The notes below the pieces were generated by a model. It did no database searches. It was not told the origin of the DNA and was given only the letters and a program-made list of their open reading frames with translations. This document shows positions 40,640 through 49,809 of a stretch of DNA of 64,000 bases, one piece after another; the stretch's first letter is position 1; every line of letters starts with the position of its first letter. Both the position numbers and the translations under genes were made by a program. The stretch comes from Campylobacterales bacterium (lineage in GTDB: Bacteria > Campylobacterota > Campylobacteria > Campylobacterales > Sulfurospirillaceae), in contig JAJRPV010000044.1 of the NCBI GenBank assembly GCA_024280575.1, positions 1 through 64,000 on the forward strand, read 5' to 3'.

Positions 40640-40851
40640 CATTACAAAATATAAAGCTTGTTGCAACAGTTGCAAGAAATTTAAGAAAATTTTTGCCCGA
40701 CTTAAAGCGGGATAGCTACAAGAAATTTAAGAAAATTTTTGCCCGACTTAAAAGGAACAGCTGCACAAACAATACAGAAGTTTCACTTCGTGCTTCAGTC
40801 GCGAGGAATTTTTGCGGAATTTACTTCCTAAAAAAGGGGACAGTTAAATGA
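40636..40851 (+). repeat. ATGA-bounded repeat module (copy A), apparent 71-codon ORF
   Basis: An open frame of 71 codons starts at the ATGA shared with the preceding gene and ends at the ATGA shared with ketosynthase 2. Its 3' part (40798-40850) is nearly identical to 63709-63761 and 63792-63844: it encodes [15 protein letters not shown], contains the hairpin GGAA-TTTAC-TTCC and places AAGGGG eight bases before the next ATG. The 5' part holds two direct repeats of 32 bases with 46-base spacing (40675-40706 and 40721-40752) that look like decayed copies of the same unit. The peptide is basic and unlike a folded protein. I treat it as a repeat, not a gene. Confidence 0.8.
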
Positions 40852-41942
40852 AATCATACATAAATAATTATGAACTGTTATGTGATGCAGGCGATACAAA
40901 AAGTTTGATGGAAGCAATATATGCCAAAAAATCTGCCATAACAGTCAGTGAAGATTATATCAAAGACCAAAAAGCAGGTTTAGGTATTATGCAGTATGAC
41001 AATATTTATGATTCATTAAAAGATGTGACCGGTAAGGTTTTGAAACAATCAAATCTTGAAAATTTTCACGATACACTGTTGATTCTTGGCTCTTCCGTAG
41101 GAGGGATGCAAGAGTGTGAAGAGATATTTTATGCCGAAAAAAGCTATAAGAACTTAGATCCAAATCGTTACTCTATGAATGCATTGACTGATTACATGGA
41201 AAAAGAGTTTGGTTTTTACGACTCACGCGCAATATCTACCGCCTGTACTTCCAGCGCAAATGCATTTCTTTTGGCCAAAAGACTGATTGAAGTTGATGCT
41301 TATGAAAATATACTCGTGGTTGGAGCTGATGGTTTGTGTAAATCAACCGTTATGGGTTTTTATGCACTAGGCGTGCTTTCAGACAGAGCTTGCACCCCTT
41401 TTGATAAAAATAGAAATGGTATGAATGTATCTGAAGCGGTCAGTGTAATTTTAGTCCAAAACAGTAAAAATAATCAATCCATAGAGATTAAGGGAGTGGG
41501 GGCAAGCAGCGATGCATACCATATGACCAACACTGATCCTGAGGCGGGTGGTGCTATAAGTTCTATGGAAAATGCCATAAATGATGCCAGACTTGAACTA
41601 GATAAAATCGACTATATAAATGCACACGGAACAGCGACTATCGCAAATGACAGAGTGGAGTCTTTGGCAATAGAAAAACTTTTTGGAAAAAGCGTATGTG
41701 TGAGTTCAACCAAAGCAATAACAGGCCATACCTTAGGAGCTGCCGGAGCAGTAGAGGCTATCATTTCTTGCGAAGTGATTAAGCATTCTTTGATTCCTCC
41801 TCAAACGGGCTTGAAAGAGTTGGAAAATCAAAATATAAAAGTACCCACTCAAAGTATCGAAATGAAAATAAAAAATGTATTAAGCAATTCTTTTGCCTTT
41901 GGCGGAAACAATACCTCTATACTGCTAGGAGTCTGCAAGTGA
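40848..41942 (+). CDS. Beta-ketoacyl-ACP synthase II-like (ketosynthase 2)
   Basis: The 364-aa condensing enzyme has Cys in ISTACTSSANAFLLA near residue 133, His in YINAHGTATIANDRVE near 259 and His in KAITGHTLGAAGAVE near 294, a complete catalytic triad. With ketosynthase 1 and the ketosynthase-like genes it should supply the condensations of polyene assembly. The ribosome site AAGGGG and the start context come from the repeat module directly upstream. It overlaps the next gene by ATGA-type contact (stop at 41942). Confidence 0.9.
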   Translation: MKSYINNYELLCDAGDTKSLMEAIYAKKSAITVSEDYIKDQKAGLGIMQYDNIYDSLKDVTGKVLKQSNLENFHDTLLILGSSVGGMQECEEIFYAEKSYKNLDPNRYSMNALTDYMEKEFGFYDSRAISTACTSSANAFLLAKRLIEVDAYENILVVGADGLCKSTVMGFYALGVLSDRACTPFDKNRNGMNVSEAVSVILVQNSKNNQSIEIKGVGASSDAYHMTNTDPEAGGAISSMENAINDARLELDKIDYINAHGTATIANDRVESLAIEKLFGKSVCVSSTKAITGHTLGAAGAVEAIISCEVIKHSLIPPQTGLKELENQNIKVPTQSIEMKIKNVLSNSFAFGGNNTSILLGVCK

Positions 41943-42586
41943 GAAAAGTTGCACTTAAAATTTCAAATGCTGCTAAGATTTTTACAGAAACCAAGATAGA
42001 AAATTTGGAGGAAAAGAGACTCGTTCCAAATATGATGATGAGAAGACGCCTCACAAGAAATGCAAAAGTTATGCTCTACCTAAGCGATAAATGCAGCTTC
42101 AAAAGTGGAAAGATAGTCTATGGCAGTTGTTTCAGTGAACTAGAAGAGACAGCGAAAATCGCAAATGCCGTGCTTGAGGGAGGATTGCTTTCTCCTACAT
42201 CTTTTCAAAATAGTGTTTACAATACCGCTCCCTCTTATTTTTCATTGATAAATAGAGACAAAGATGAGATAATCACTATCTCCTCAGGTATGAAGACTTC
42301 TAGAGAAACGATAAAAACTGCGGCTCTTCAAGCTTTGGTTTCAGGCGAAAAAGTTTTGTGTGTATGCGTCGAATGTATAAATATAAAAAATATAGAAGAG
42401 ATAAACAAATGTGCAAAGTATTTGGAGGCAGGGGCAGCTTTTGTTTTGGAAACAACAGAAGATTTTAGTGGTGCCAAAGAGATAGAAGATAAAAGAGAAA
42501 AGGGCATGATGGACTCTTTGAAAGAGATTATGAGTGTTGTAGATATGTTTGAACAAGCAGACGATAAAATATTGGTGGAGCTTTAA
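41939..42586 (+). CDS. Beta-ketoacyl synthase chain-length-factor-like protein
   Basis: The 215-aa protein resembles the N-terminal ketosynthase-like domain found alone in aryl polyene clusters (chain length factor type). It has LVPNMMMRRRLTRNAKVML near residues 28-46, VYGSCFSELEETAKIANAVL near 65, and LLSPTSFQNSVYNTAPSYF near 93. No active-site Cys in a ketosynthase setting is seen. It starts at GTG overlapping the ketosynthase 2 stop. I infer a structural partner of a ketosynthase that sets the chain length. The ammonia-lyase gene follows after two bases. Confidence 0.72.
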   Translation: MRKVALKISNAAKIFTETKIENLEEKRLVPNMMMRRRLTRNAKVMLYLSDKCSFKSGKIVYGSCFSELEETAKIANAVLEGGLLSPTSFQNSVYNTAPSYFSLINRDKDEIITISSGMKTSRETIKTAALQALVSGEKVLCVCVECINIKNIEEINKCAKYLEAGAAFVLETTEDFSGAKEIEDKREKGMMDSLKEIMSVVDMFEQADDKILVEL

Positions 42587-42588
42587 AA

Positions 42589-44103
42589 ATGACGATAGAT
42601 GATGGTTTTATAGAATATAGAAACTTTACATGTAATGATGGAGTTAGGCTGAGTGATGACAAGAGATTTATAGATTTTATAGATGCAGGGCATGATTTTT
42701 TGTTGCAACAGATAAATTCAGGAAGACCGATATACGGCATAACAACAGGATACGGAGAATCCGGCGCAAATCCCACAGCCATAGAAGACGCGCAGGAACT
42801 TCAAAAAAATCTATATAGATTTTGCGGTGTTGGAGTCGGTGAATATCTAAGCGCAGAAGTTTCAAAAATTATGCTCACGGTGAGACTTGCAAGTCTTAGT
42901 AAAGGTAAAAGTGGCGTGAGTTATGACTTGCTGAAAAGATTTGAACTTTTGCTGGAAAATGAAATTTATCCGCTTATCCCATCCCAAGGATCAGTCGGAG
43001 CAAGCGGTGATTTAGCACCTCTTTCATATATAGCTGCAGTGATTGCCGGAGAGAGAGAAGTTATATTTAAAGGTGAGAATAGAAAAACTATAGAAGTTTA
43101 TAATGAATTGGGAATTACTCCTTATGTTTTTAAACCCAAAGAAGCACTTGGAGTGATAAACGGAACTGCTACTATGAGCGCCATCGCTATAAATGCTATC
43201 AAAGAGTTTGAAATTTTGCTTAAAAGTACAGAGAGCTTTGTAGCGGCTATTTATGAAGTTCTTATCTGTGATACAACCGCACTAGAGCCTTTTGTACATG
43301 AGAGCAAGCCTTTTGACGGGCAGATACAAGTCGCTAAAAATATCTTACAAAAGTGTGAAGGTTCCAAACTGACCCAAAAAGCTTTCAGCAGATATGAAAA
43401 TTTTCATTTGGAGAGAGAGCAAAATATTCAAGATAGATACTCTATAAGATGCGCACCTCAGGTCTTAGGGGTAGTTAGGGATAATCTCGAAATTGCAAAA
43501 AAATGGATAGAAACAGAAGTCAACGGAGTAAATGATAATCCATTGATAGACCATATCGGCAAGAGGATATATACTTCCGGCAATTTCTATGGCGGATACA
43601 TCGCTCATGCTATGGATACGATGAGAATTTGTGTGGGAAATATGGCCGATTTAGTAGATAAAGAGTTTGCTTTATTGATAGACCATAAGTTTAATAAAGG
43701 TTTAGGGGAAAATTTAAAAATAAATAAAAAGCCGACTCATCACGCCTTTAAATTGGCTCAAATCACTCTAAGTTCTTTAAGTGCTGATATTTTGATGAAT
43801 ACAAATGCAGCCTCTTTATACTCAAGATCCACTGAGTCTTTAAATCAAGACAAAGTCAGTATGGGAACTACTTCGGCTAGAAATTTTGCCAAACAACTGC
43901 CAGATTTGGCAAATATGCTTAGTATCGCATTTATGGGAATCGCACAGGCCGTGGATATAAGAGGGGTAGATAAATGCTCTGCCAAACTTCAAAATCTTCA
44001 TAGCGAGATAAGAAAAGATGTGGCAAAACTTGTTGAAGACAGAAGATTGGATTTGGATATAAGAAGCATAAACAAGATGTTGATAGATGGAAAATTTATA
44101 TGA
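42589..44103 (+). CDS. Aromatic amino acid ammonia-lyase (HAL/TAL/PAL family)
   Basis: The 504-aa MIO enzyme forms its cofactor from Ala138-Ser139-Gly140 (GSVGASGDLAPLS). Other landmarks are IYGITTGYGESG (catalytic Tyr49), VINGTATMSAIA, YSIRCAPQVLG and VNDNPLID. In flexirubin clusters this enzyme makes coumarate from tyrosine as the aryl starter. The substrate-selectivity pair, His-Leu in classical TAL, Phe-Leu in PAL and Ser-His in HAL, reads Phe78-Cys79 (NLYRFCGVGVG), so substrate choice cannot be assumed; a Phe preference is possible. The ketoreductase gene overlaps its stop by ATGA. Confidence 0.9.
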   Translation: MTIDDGFIEYRNFTCNDGVRLSDDKRFIDFIDAGHDFLLQQINSGRPIYGITTGYGESGANPTAIEDAQELQKNLYRFCGVGVGEYLSAEVSKIMLTVRLASLSKGKSGVSYDLLKRFELLLENEIYPLIPSQGSVGASGDLAPLSYIAAVIAGEREVIFKGENRKTIEVYNELGITPYVFKPKEALGVINGTATMSAIAINAIKEFEILLKSTESFVAAIYEVLICDTTALEPFVHESKPFDGQIQVAKNILQKCEGSKLTQKAFSRYENFHLEREQNIQDRYSIRCAPQVLGVVRDNLEIAKKWIETEVNGVNDNPLIDHIGKRIYTSGNFYGGYIAHAMDTMRICVGNMADLVDKEFALLIDHKFNKGLGENLKINKKPTHHAFKLAQITLSSLSADILMNTNAASLYSRSTESLNQDKVSMGTTSARNFAKQLPDLANMLSIAFMGIAQAVDIRGVDKCSAKLQNLHSEIRKDVAKLVEDRRLDLDIRSINKMLIDGKFI

Positions 44104-44791
44104 AAAAAGTATTAATAACAGGCTCAACCGGTGCTATAGGCGAAGCATGTGCAAAATATTTTCATGATAACGGATATTTTGTTTATCTCCATTACAGAAA
44201 TAATAAGCAAAAAGCAAAAGCGTTAAATACGCAGTTACAAAATTCTGAAACTGTCTGTTTTGATATTTTAGACAAAAAAAATGTAATTGAAAAATTAGAA
44301 AATCTGGAACTTGATGTTTTGGTAAACAATGCCGGCATCACAAAAGACAAGCTCTTTTTCTGGATGGAAGACGATGACTGGAATGATGTTATCAACACAT
44401 CAATAAACGGAACATATAATGTAACAAAAGCAGTAATTAAAAATATGATTAGCCGTAAAAACTGTTCAATTGTAAATATAGCTTCTGTTTCAGGTTTGAT
44501 TGGAAATATGGGGCAGACAAATTATTCTGCTGCAAAAGGAGCTGTGATAGCTTTTACAAAGGCACTTTCCATAGAAATGGGTCGATATAAAATTCGAGTA
44601 AATGCGATAGCTCCGGGATTGATAGAATCAGAGATGACAAAAAACCTGGATGTGAAAACAATAAAAAATGATATTTCGCTCAAGAGAATCGGCAAACCCG
44701 AAGAGGTGGCGGAGTGCGTCTTTTTTTGGCTGACATTGCAACTTATGTTACCGGTGAGATATTGAGCGTAAGTGGTGGAATGGTGAGATAA
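44100..44791 (+). pseudogene. 3-oxoacyl-ACP reductase (FabG-like), one-base frameshift near the end
   Basis: This SDR ketoreductase reduces beta-ketoacyl-ACP with NADPH. It shows TGSTGAIGEACA, NNAGITKDKLFFWMEDDDW, Ser in VNIASVSGLIG, and YSAAKG near residues 142-147. The frame is lost at the T-run 44721-44727. Adding one T changes the tail to FFLADIATYVTGEILSVSGG and the stop moves to 44791, giving about 230 aa with a normal FabG C-terminus. A sequence error is likely. It is followed after a short gap by the COG4648-like membrane protein gene. Confidence 0.88.
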
Positions 44792-44802
44792 ACGGAGTAA
44801 TT

Positions 44803-45351
44803 ATGTTGTCAAATTTTTTAACCGTCATCTTTGCTCCTATGTTTGTATTGCTGATACATTATTTTGAGTTTAGATTGGTTGTTTTGCTTTATCTTTTGAT
44901 GGCAATTGTTTATTTTGTTTTTAGATATTTTAAGAAAAAGAGTTATAAAGATATGATTATTCCGAGCACAAATATTATAATCCTATCTATAGCATACTAT
45001 TTTTCATCATTTCAAACCGTGAAATATATACCGGTTACTCTTTCGACGATTTTTTTACTTCTTTTTTTAGATGCCCATTTTAATAAAAAATATATGATTT
45101 TGGGATTCACAAAAAAATTTTATCCAAAAGAGTTGAAGGAAGAAGAGATAGAATTTGTAAAAAAAGGAGATGCCTACTGGGTTGTCGTAATGTTGATAAA
45201 TACTCTGATTCACCTATTCGTTGTGAATTTTTGCAGTGATGCTATCTGGGCATTTTACTCCTCGATCGGATGGTATATTTTATTTTTTACAGCTCTTATA
45301 GGGCAAATTGTTTACGGAAAGGTTTATGGTGTTAAAGTGCATACTCGGTAG
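44803..45351 (+). CDS. COG4648-type membrane protein of the aryl polyene cluster
   Basis: The 182-aa protein has about five hydrophobic segments (for example FLTVIFAPMFVLLIHYFEFR, LSTIFLLLFLDA and WYILFFTALIGQIVYGKVYG). It resembles the small multi-pass protein that accompanies ACPs and ligases in aryl polyene clusters; its biochemical role is not known to me. A KRFYP-like cytoplasmic loop (KKFYPKELKEEEIEF) is present. The ATG follows the ketoreductase stop by 11 bases, and its end overlaps the acyltransferase gene. Confidence 0.7.
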   Translation: MLSNFLTVIFAPMFVLLIHYFEFRLVVLLYLLMAIVYFVFRYFKKKSYKDMIIPSTNIIILSIAYYFSSFQTVKYIPVTLSTIFLLLFLDAHFNKKYMILGFTKKFYPKELKEEEIEFVKKGDAYWVVVMLINTLIHLFVVNFCSDAIWAFYSSIGWYILFFTALIGQIVYGKVYGVKVHTR

Positions 45352-46062
45352 TGTCGGACATTTTATCTTCTTTGGTTTACTAATAGGCATGATGATTCCC
45401 GGATTTTTGATATATTTTGTATTTAAGCCTTTCATTAAAGACTCACAAAACTTTTTTCAAAGAGGTTCGGCTCTGTCGTATAGACTTTTTTATTTTTTTG
45501 TGCCTTGTATTGTGTTGGAAGCAGATGTTTTGGAAGATATGCCAAAAGGCGCTGTTTATGTTTCCACACACCAGTCAATACTTGATTTTCCGGCATTTGC
45601 GATGTATATAAGAAATTATTTGATATTTGCAAATGTTAATCTTGGAAAATTTCCGATAGTGGAAAAAATTACACATGCAACCGGAGTCAGATATATAAAA
45701 GGAAAAACTTTAAGCGAAATTGCGAATATGCAAAAAGAGTTGGAAAAGCATCTGGATGATGGTAAAAATGTTATATATTTTCCGGAAGGAACAAGGCATA
45801 CAGGAGACAAACTATTGCCTTTTAAAAGAGGAGCTTTTAAATTGGCTATGAAAAAAACAGGCCTGTAGTTCCTATGATAGTAGAGGGTGCATATAAATTT
45901 TTACCTAGAAAAAGCTGGTGTTTTAAAACCTCTAAAAGAGAGAAAATGTATTTAAAGATGCTTCCTCCCTTGTTTCCGAAAGATTTTAGCAATGAGATAG
46001 AAATGATGAAGTGTGCTCAGGAAATTATGCAAAAAGAGAAGGAAAAGTTATGCGCCTTATGA
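45326..46062 (+). pseudogene. Lysophospholipid acyltransferase family protein (PlsC-like), one-base frameshift
   Basis: The enzyme transfers acyl groups from ACP or CoA to an alcohol. An N-terminal TM helix (HFIFFGLLIGMMIPGFLIYF) precedes the HX4D motif HQSILDF near residue 82 and FPEGTRH near 152, so the catalytic core is intact. The frame ends at 45868. Adding one A to the run 45851-45857 yields KKNRPVVPMIVEGAYKF and continues to 46062, about 245 aa. In this cluster it may attach the polyene to a lipid or sugar. I start at 45326 (MVLKCILGS), which overlaps the previous gene. Confidence 0.85.
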
Positions 46063-46526
46063 TGATATTTTTTTTACATGTGGCACTGTTTGCTTATTCC
46101 TATAATTTCACAGAATCAAAATTCGTTAGTGCAGTTTCTGTAAGTTTTGAAAAAGAAGGAAATATAAATATACAAAAAGATAAGGTAATTATCACTTATA
46201 AAAAACCATCATATAAGAAAATTATCGAAAATGACAACAATGTATCTATCGAAGATTCCGAAGGGAAAATATATCACCTGAAAGGTAAGGCAAAATTTTA
46301 CACAAAACTTTTTATAGATATTATGGTAAGACTCGGGGATTTTAAGGAGCTTAAATCAAATGAAGATTTTGATGTGCAAAAAGATGGTGATATATATAAT
46401 TTGTCATTTAAAGGAGATTTGGCCGATAGCATAGACAGAGCAGAAGTTCAAGTAAAAAATTCCAAAGTTTTGAGTTTTAAGATGTTTATGCCAAATGACG
46501 ATACTTTAAAAATTACTAAAAAATGA
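46050..46526 (+). CDS. LolA-like outer-membrane lipoprotein carrier of the cluster
   Basis: The 158-aa protein has a signal peptide (RLMMIFFLHVALFAYS). A beta-rich domain follows with the pattern of LolA relatives: FTESKFVSAVSVSFEKEG, then KVIITYKKPSYKKI and a long antiparallel sheet. Aryl polyene clusters regularly carry one, thought to ferry the lipidic product across the periplasm. I use ATG 46050, as the upstream part of the frame is acyltransferase shadow. It overlaps both neighbours, so it is cotranslated. Confidence 0.75.
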   Translation: MRLMMIFFLHVALFAYSYNFTESKFVSAVSVSFEKEGNINIQKDKVIITYKKPSYKKIIENDNNVSIEDSEGKIYHLKGKAKFYTKLFIDIMVRLGDFKELKSNEDFDVQKDGDIYNLSFKGDLADSIDRAEVQVKNSKVLSFKMFMPNDDTLKITKK

Positions 46527-48595
46527 AATATATAAATACGGTCATCTTTGCGGTCTTGGCTTTTTTATATCTTTCGTTTTCTTCACATATAAATTTTTCA
46601 ACTAACTTCATAGAGATATTTTTTTCGCAAAAGAGTCTGAAACTGTTTGATATTGCCAAGAAATTTGGTCTTTCAAATGAAATACTCATATCAAAAAAAG
46701 GTTTTGATAAAAAATCTCTTGATGAATTAAAAATCATAGCAAAAGAGTTGAAAAAGATACCCCAAATCTCAAAAGTTGAAGTCTCTTTTGGTATTTCAAA
46801 TAAGATGAAAAGATATTTGAGAGAAAATTTTTATCTATTGGCCGATTTTAATAACACAAAAATTGCAAATAGCGATATAGAAAAAAAACTGCGGAAAATC
46901 AAAGAAAATATATACAACTCTTTTATATACGAACCTGTAAATTCATATGATCCTTTAAGTTTATTTAAAACAGATTTTAAGCCTGAGAGTAAGTTGTTAA
47001 AACTGAAAAATTATGGATATGTTATCAAGGCTACAACAACCGTGAACACTTCAGATGCAACTGAAGCAAAAGTCGTTTATGATAAAATAAATATAATCTT
47101 AAAGAGATATCCTGATACTATTGCCTATGCACCTTTTTTCTTTTTAGTTGAGAATTCTGCTCACATAAGGGGAGATGCGCAGATAATTATGCTGATTTCA
47201 ACTATACTGCTTTTGATATTATATTTTATAATTTTAAAAAATCATAAATTATTTTTGAACGCTATTCTTGCCATCGCTAGTTCAGTTTTAAGTGCTATTT
47301 TGCTAACTTCTCTTATATTTAAAAGCATCAGTATTCTGGCTCTGGTTTTTGGTATCAGTATCACTACGATTTCCATTGATTATATGTTTCACTACTATTT
47401 TCATGGAGATTTTTCCAAAAAAAAGTTTTTACTTCAAAAACGAGTTTTTTTTGGTTTTCTTACAACTGTCGGCGTTTTTTTGATATTTAGTTTTATCAAT
47501 ATTGATTTGTTTAAACAATTAGCAATCTTTAGCGTCATATCTTTGAGTGTGGCATATGCTCTTTTCACCTGGGTTTTTGTCTATCTTGGGATTTCCCCTC
47601 CGGTTATAAAGAAAAGTAAAAGAAAACTTAAAAGCTTTAATCCTCTACATGTAGTAATTTTTTCTTTCATATTTTTGGGTTTTGCATACCACAATCTACA
47701 CTTTGACAATAACCTGAAAAACCTTGATTATCAAAACGATAAGCTTTTGGATTTGTCTAAAAAGTTCAACAGTATATCCCAAAGAGACAGGTATAAAAGT
47801 ATTATAATTAAAGCCAAAACAAAAGAGTTGCTTTTGGAAAAGTATGAAAAAGTTTTGCAAATATATCCATCTATGTTAGGAGTCGGAAAGTTCGTATTTA
47901 GTGATAAAAAATGCAAACAAAAACTCAATAAACTGAAAAGATATGATTTTGTTAGAGTTAAAAAATATATAGAGATATACTCTAAAAAGTTAGGTTTTAA
48001 TGATACATTTAAAAATGCCTATAAAGGTGTGGACAAGTTAAAATGCAACATGAAAGTTTTGGATGATATGTATTTTAAAATTATAAAAGATTCCGGCAAT
48101 TACTATACTTTGGCTCTTATAAACAAAGATTTGATAAAACCAAGTAAGTTATTTGAGACGGTTGATTTGGCAAAAAGTCTCTCATCTGACACCAAAAAAA
48201 TGAAAGATACTCTGGAAAAATATATGTTTATGTCAATTGCATTTATATTCGCAGTTTTGTTTTTCACATATGGCCACGAGATGTTTTATCCTGCTATCTA
48301 TCTTCTTTTTCCGGTGAGCGTTGTGCTTTTTTCCATCTCCTTGCTTGGGAAAATCAATATAATGCATATCTTTGCACTTGTTATTTTGATTGCAATCAGT
48401 ATAGATTATGGGATATACATGTACAAAACTCCGACCGTAGATGAAACAAAAATGGCTATAAAATATGCCCTTCTAAGTACATTTTTTGGTTTGGGGATTT
48501 TGATTTTTAGTAGCACTGTAGCCCTGTACTCCATAGGTCTTGTGATCACTTTGGGAGTGGCATCAATTTTTCTTTTACTTTATGCGAGTTTATGA
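46523..48595 (+). CDS. MMPL/RND family exporter
   Basis: The 690-aa protein has two halves of one plus about five TM helices. A periplasmic domain (about residues 30-205) precedes a TM bundle with GISITTISIDYMFHYYFH near 290, and a second periplasmic domain (about 390-560) precedes a bundle ending in ILIAISIDYGIYMYK near 625. The Asp-containing SIDY motifs in both bundles match proton-driven MMPL exporters. In aryl polyene clusters this protein moves the product to the outer membrane. It overlaps the LolA-like gene by ATGA; 32 bases separate it from the ligase gene. Confidence 0.88.
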   Translation: MKYINTVIFAVLAFLYLSFSSHINFSTNFIEIFFSQKSLKLFDIAKKFGLSNEILISKKGFDKKSLDELKIIAKELKKIPQISKVEVSFGISNKMKRYLRENFYLLADFNNTKIANSDIEKKLRKIKENIYNSFIYEPVNSYDPLSLFKTDFKPESKLLKLKNYGYVIKATTTVNTSDATEAKVVYDKINIILKRYPDTIAYAPFFFLVENSAHIRGDAQIIMLISTILLLILYFIILKNHKLFLNAILAIASSVLSAILLTSLIFKSISILALVFGISITTISIDYMFHYYFHGDFSKKKFLLQKRVFFGFLTTVGVFLIFSFINIDLFKQLAIFSVISLSVAYALFTWVFVYLGISPPVIKKSKRKLKSFNPLHVVIFSFIFLGFAYHNLHFDNNLKNLDYQNDKLLDLSKKFNSISQRDRYKSIIIKAKTKELLLEKYEKVLQIYPSMLGVGKFVFSDKKCKQKLNKLKRYDFVRVKKYIEIYSKKLGFNDTFKNAYKGVDKLKCNMKVLDDMYFKIIKDSGNYYTLALINKDLIKPSKLFETVDLAKSLSSDTKKMKDTLEKYMFMSIAFIFAVLFFTYGHEMFYPAIYLLFPVSVVLFSISLLGKINIMHIFALVILIAISIDYGIYMYKTPTVDETKMAIKYALLSTFFGLGILIFSSTVALYSIGLVITLGVASIFLLLYASL

Positions 48596-48627
48596 TAAAA
48601 TTAATTAAGATATAAAGAAGGCAATAA

Positions 48628-49776
48628 ATGAAGATATACGATATGGATAACAAGCGTTATATGGATATAAAAGAGGTAAAAAATCCCAAAACCAAAGTTG
48701 AGCAACTCTCACATGTACTGCACTGTTTTGAAAATGATATTTTTGAGATAGTCTATGACAAATCCCAGCCGGCATTAGTCAAGTATATCGAATCTCTAGA
48801 TCAAAATATATTATATCAAGACGGTATGCAATTTTTATACTTTACATCAGGCACAACAGGTCTTCCAACAGGAGTTTTTAAAACAAAGAAAAATTCTATT
48901 AAGCAAGCAGAAGCACTTTTGAAAACACTTGGAGATAGGAAATTTAACAGAGTTGTGACAACTGTTCCGTTTGTGCATATTTATGGTGTGGATATTGGAG
49001 CAGTGGTACCAAAATTTTTGGATATAGATGTCTGGACTAAAGAGAATTTTTTACCCGAAGAGTTAGCAATAGAGGCTGAAAAAGAGGGAACTTTAATCGT
49101 TACGACTCCCGTATTTATAAAAGCACTTAACAGGATAAAAAAAGATACAGATTTAAGCGGATCATTTTTTTTGACTTCAACGGCTCCTGTACCTAAAGAA
49201 GACGGCAAAGAGTTTCATGAACGATACAAGACTTCCGTTTCGCAACTTTTTGCTTCGACAGAAACAGGATTGATGGCTCATAAGACAGATGATGAGCAGA
49301 TATTAAACACTTACGAGGGAGTCAATATCAGTGAAAAATATAGTATGCTCAGAGTTTCATCTCCTTTTCTTGCCCAGAAAATTCTAAAAGACGGTGTCGT
49401 AGAAGATGTTAAACCTCCTTTTCAAACAGAAGATATCGTAGAAATCTTAGATGACAAGCAGTTTAAGCTTTTAGGTAGAAGTTCAAATTTGGCAAAGATT
49501 GCAGGTAAGAGAATTTCAACTCAACAAATCGAAGGTATTATAGAGGCGATGGATGGTATAGATTGCGCTTTGATAAAAATCAGAAGAGATGACAGGGCTC
49601 TAAAAGACGAGATTTTAGATATATATGTGGAATCAAAAGAGGGACTTGATGCAAAAAATCTAAGGAAAATATTAAAAGAGCATTTTGGCTCTATGAATAT
49701 AGCATTTAAGATATTTAATAATATGAAAATAGTAAGAAGTTCAGTCGGCAAAAAGATTGGTTTTAAAGAGTTATAG
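48628..49776 (+). CDS. AMP-dependent acyl ligase (ApeH-like)
   Basis: The 382-aa adenylate-forming enzyme has the P-loop FTSGTTGLPTGVFKT near residue 72, the adenine motif FASTETGLM near 210 and the hinge QFKLLGRSSNLAKIAGKRIS near 275, with Lys in GKKIGF at the end. It should activate the aryl acid from the ammonia-lyase with ATP and load it on an ACP. It is short for the superfamily (about 450-550), mainly in the N-terminal region. The AAGAAGG ribosome site supports ATG 48628. The second ACP gene follows. Confidence 0.88.
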   Translation: MKIYDMDNKRYMDIKEVKNPKTKVEQLSHVLHCFENDIFEIVYDKSQPALVKYIESLDQNILYQDGMQFLYFTSGTTGLPTGVFKTKKNSIKQAEALLKTLGDRKFNRVVTTVPFVHIYGVDIGAVVPKFLDIDVWTKENFLPEELAIEAEKEGTLIVTTPVFIKALNRIKKDTDLSGSFFLTSTAPVPKEDGKEFHERYKTSVSQLFASTETGLMAHKTDDEQILNTYEGVNISEKYSMLRVSSPFLAQKILKDGVVEDVKPPFQTEDIVEILDDKQFKLLGRSSNLAKIAGKRISTQQIEGIIEAMDGIDCALIKIRRDDRALKDEILDIYVESKEGLDAKNLRKILKEHFGSMNIAFKIFNNMKIVRSSVGKKIGFKEL

Positions 49777-49809
49777 TGTATAATACGAAAAAAATTAACG
49801 GAGAATATT

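Noticed and set aside
40675..40752. The 46-base tandem repeat as a CRISPR array or iteron origin.
   Set aside because: There are only two units, no unique spacers of constant size, no cas genes and no replication gene. It fits better as part of the coupled repeat module.
44721..44727. Programmed frameshifting at the T7 run in the ketoreductase gene.
   Set aside because: The same kind of one-base loss in A or T runs occurs in several unrelated housekeeping genes, and no slippery heptamer with a downstream structure is evident.
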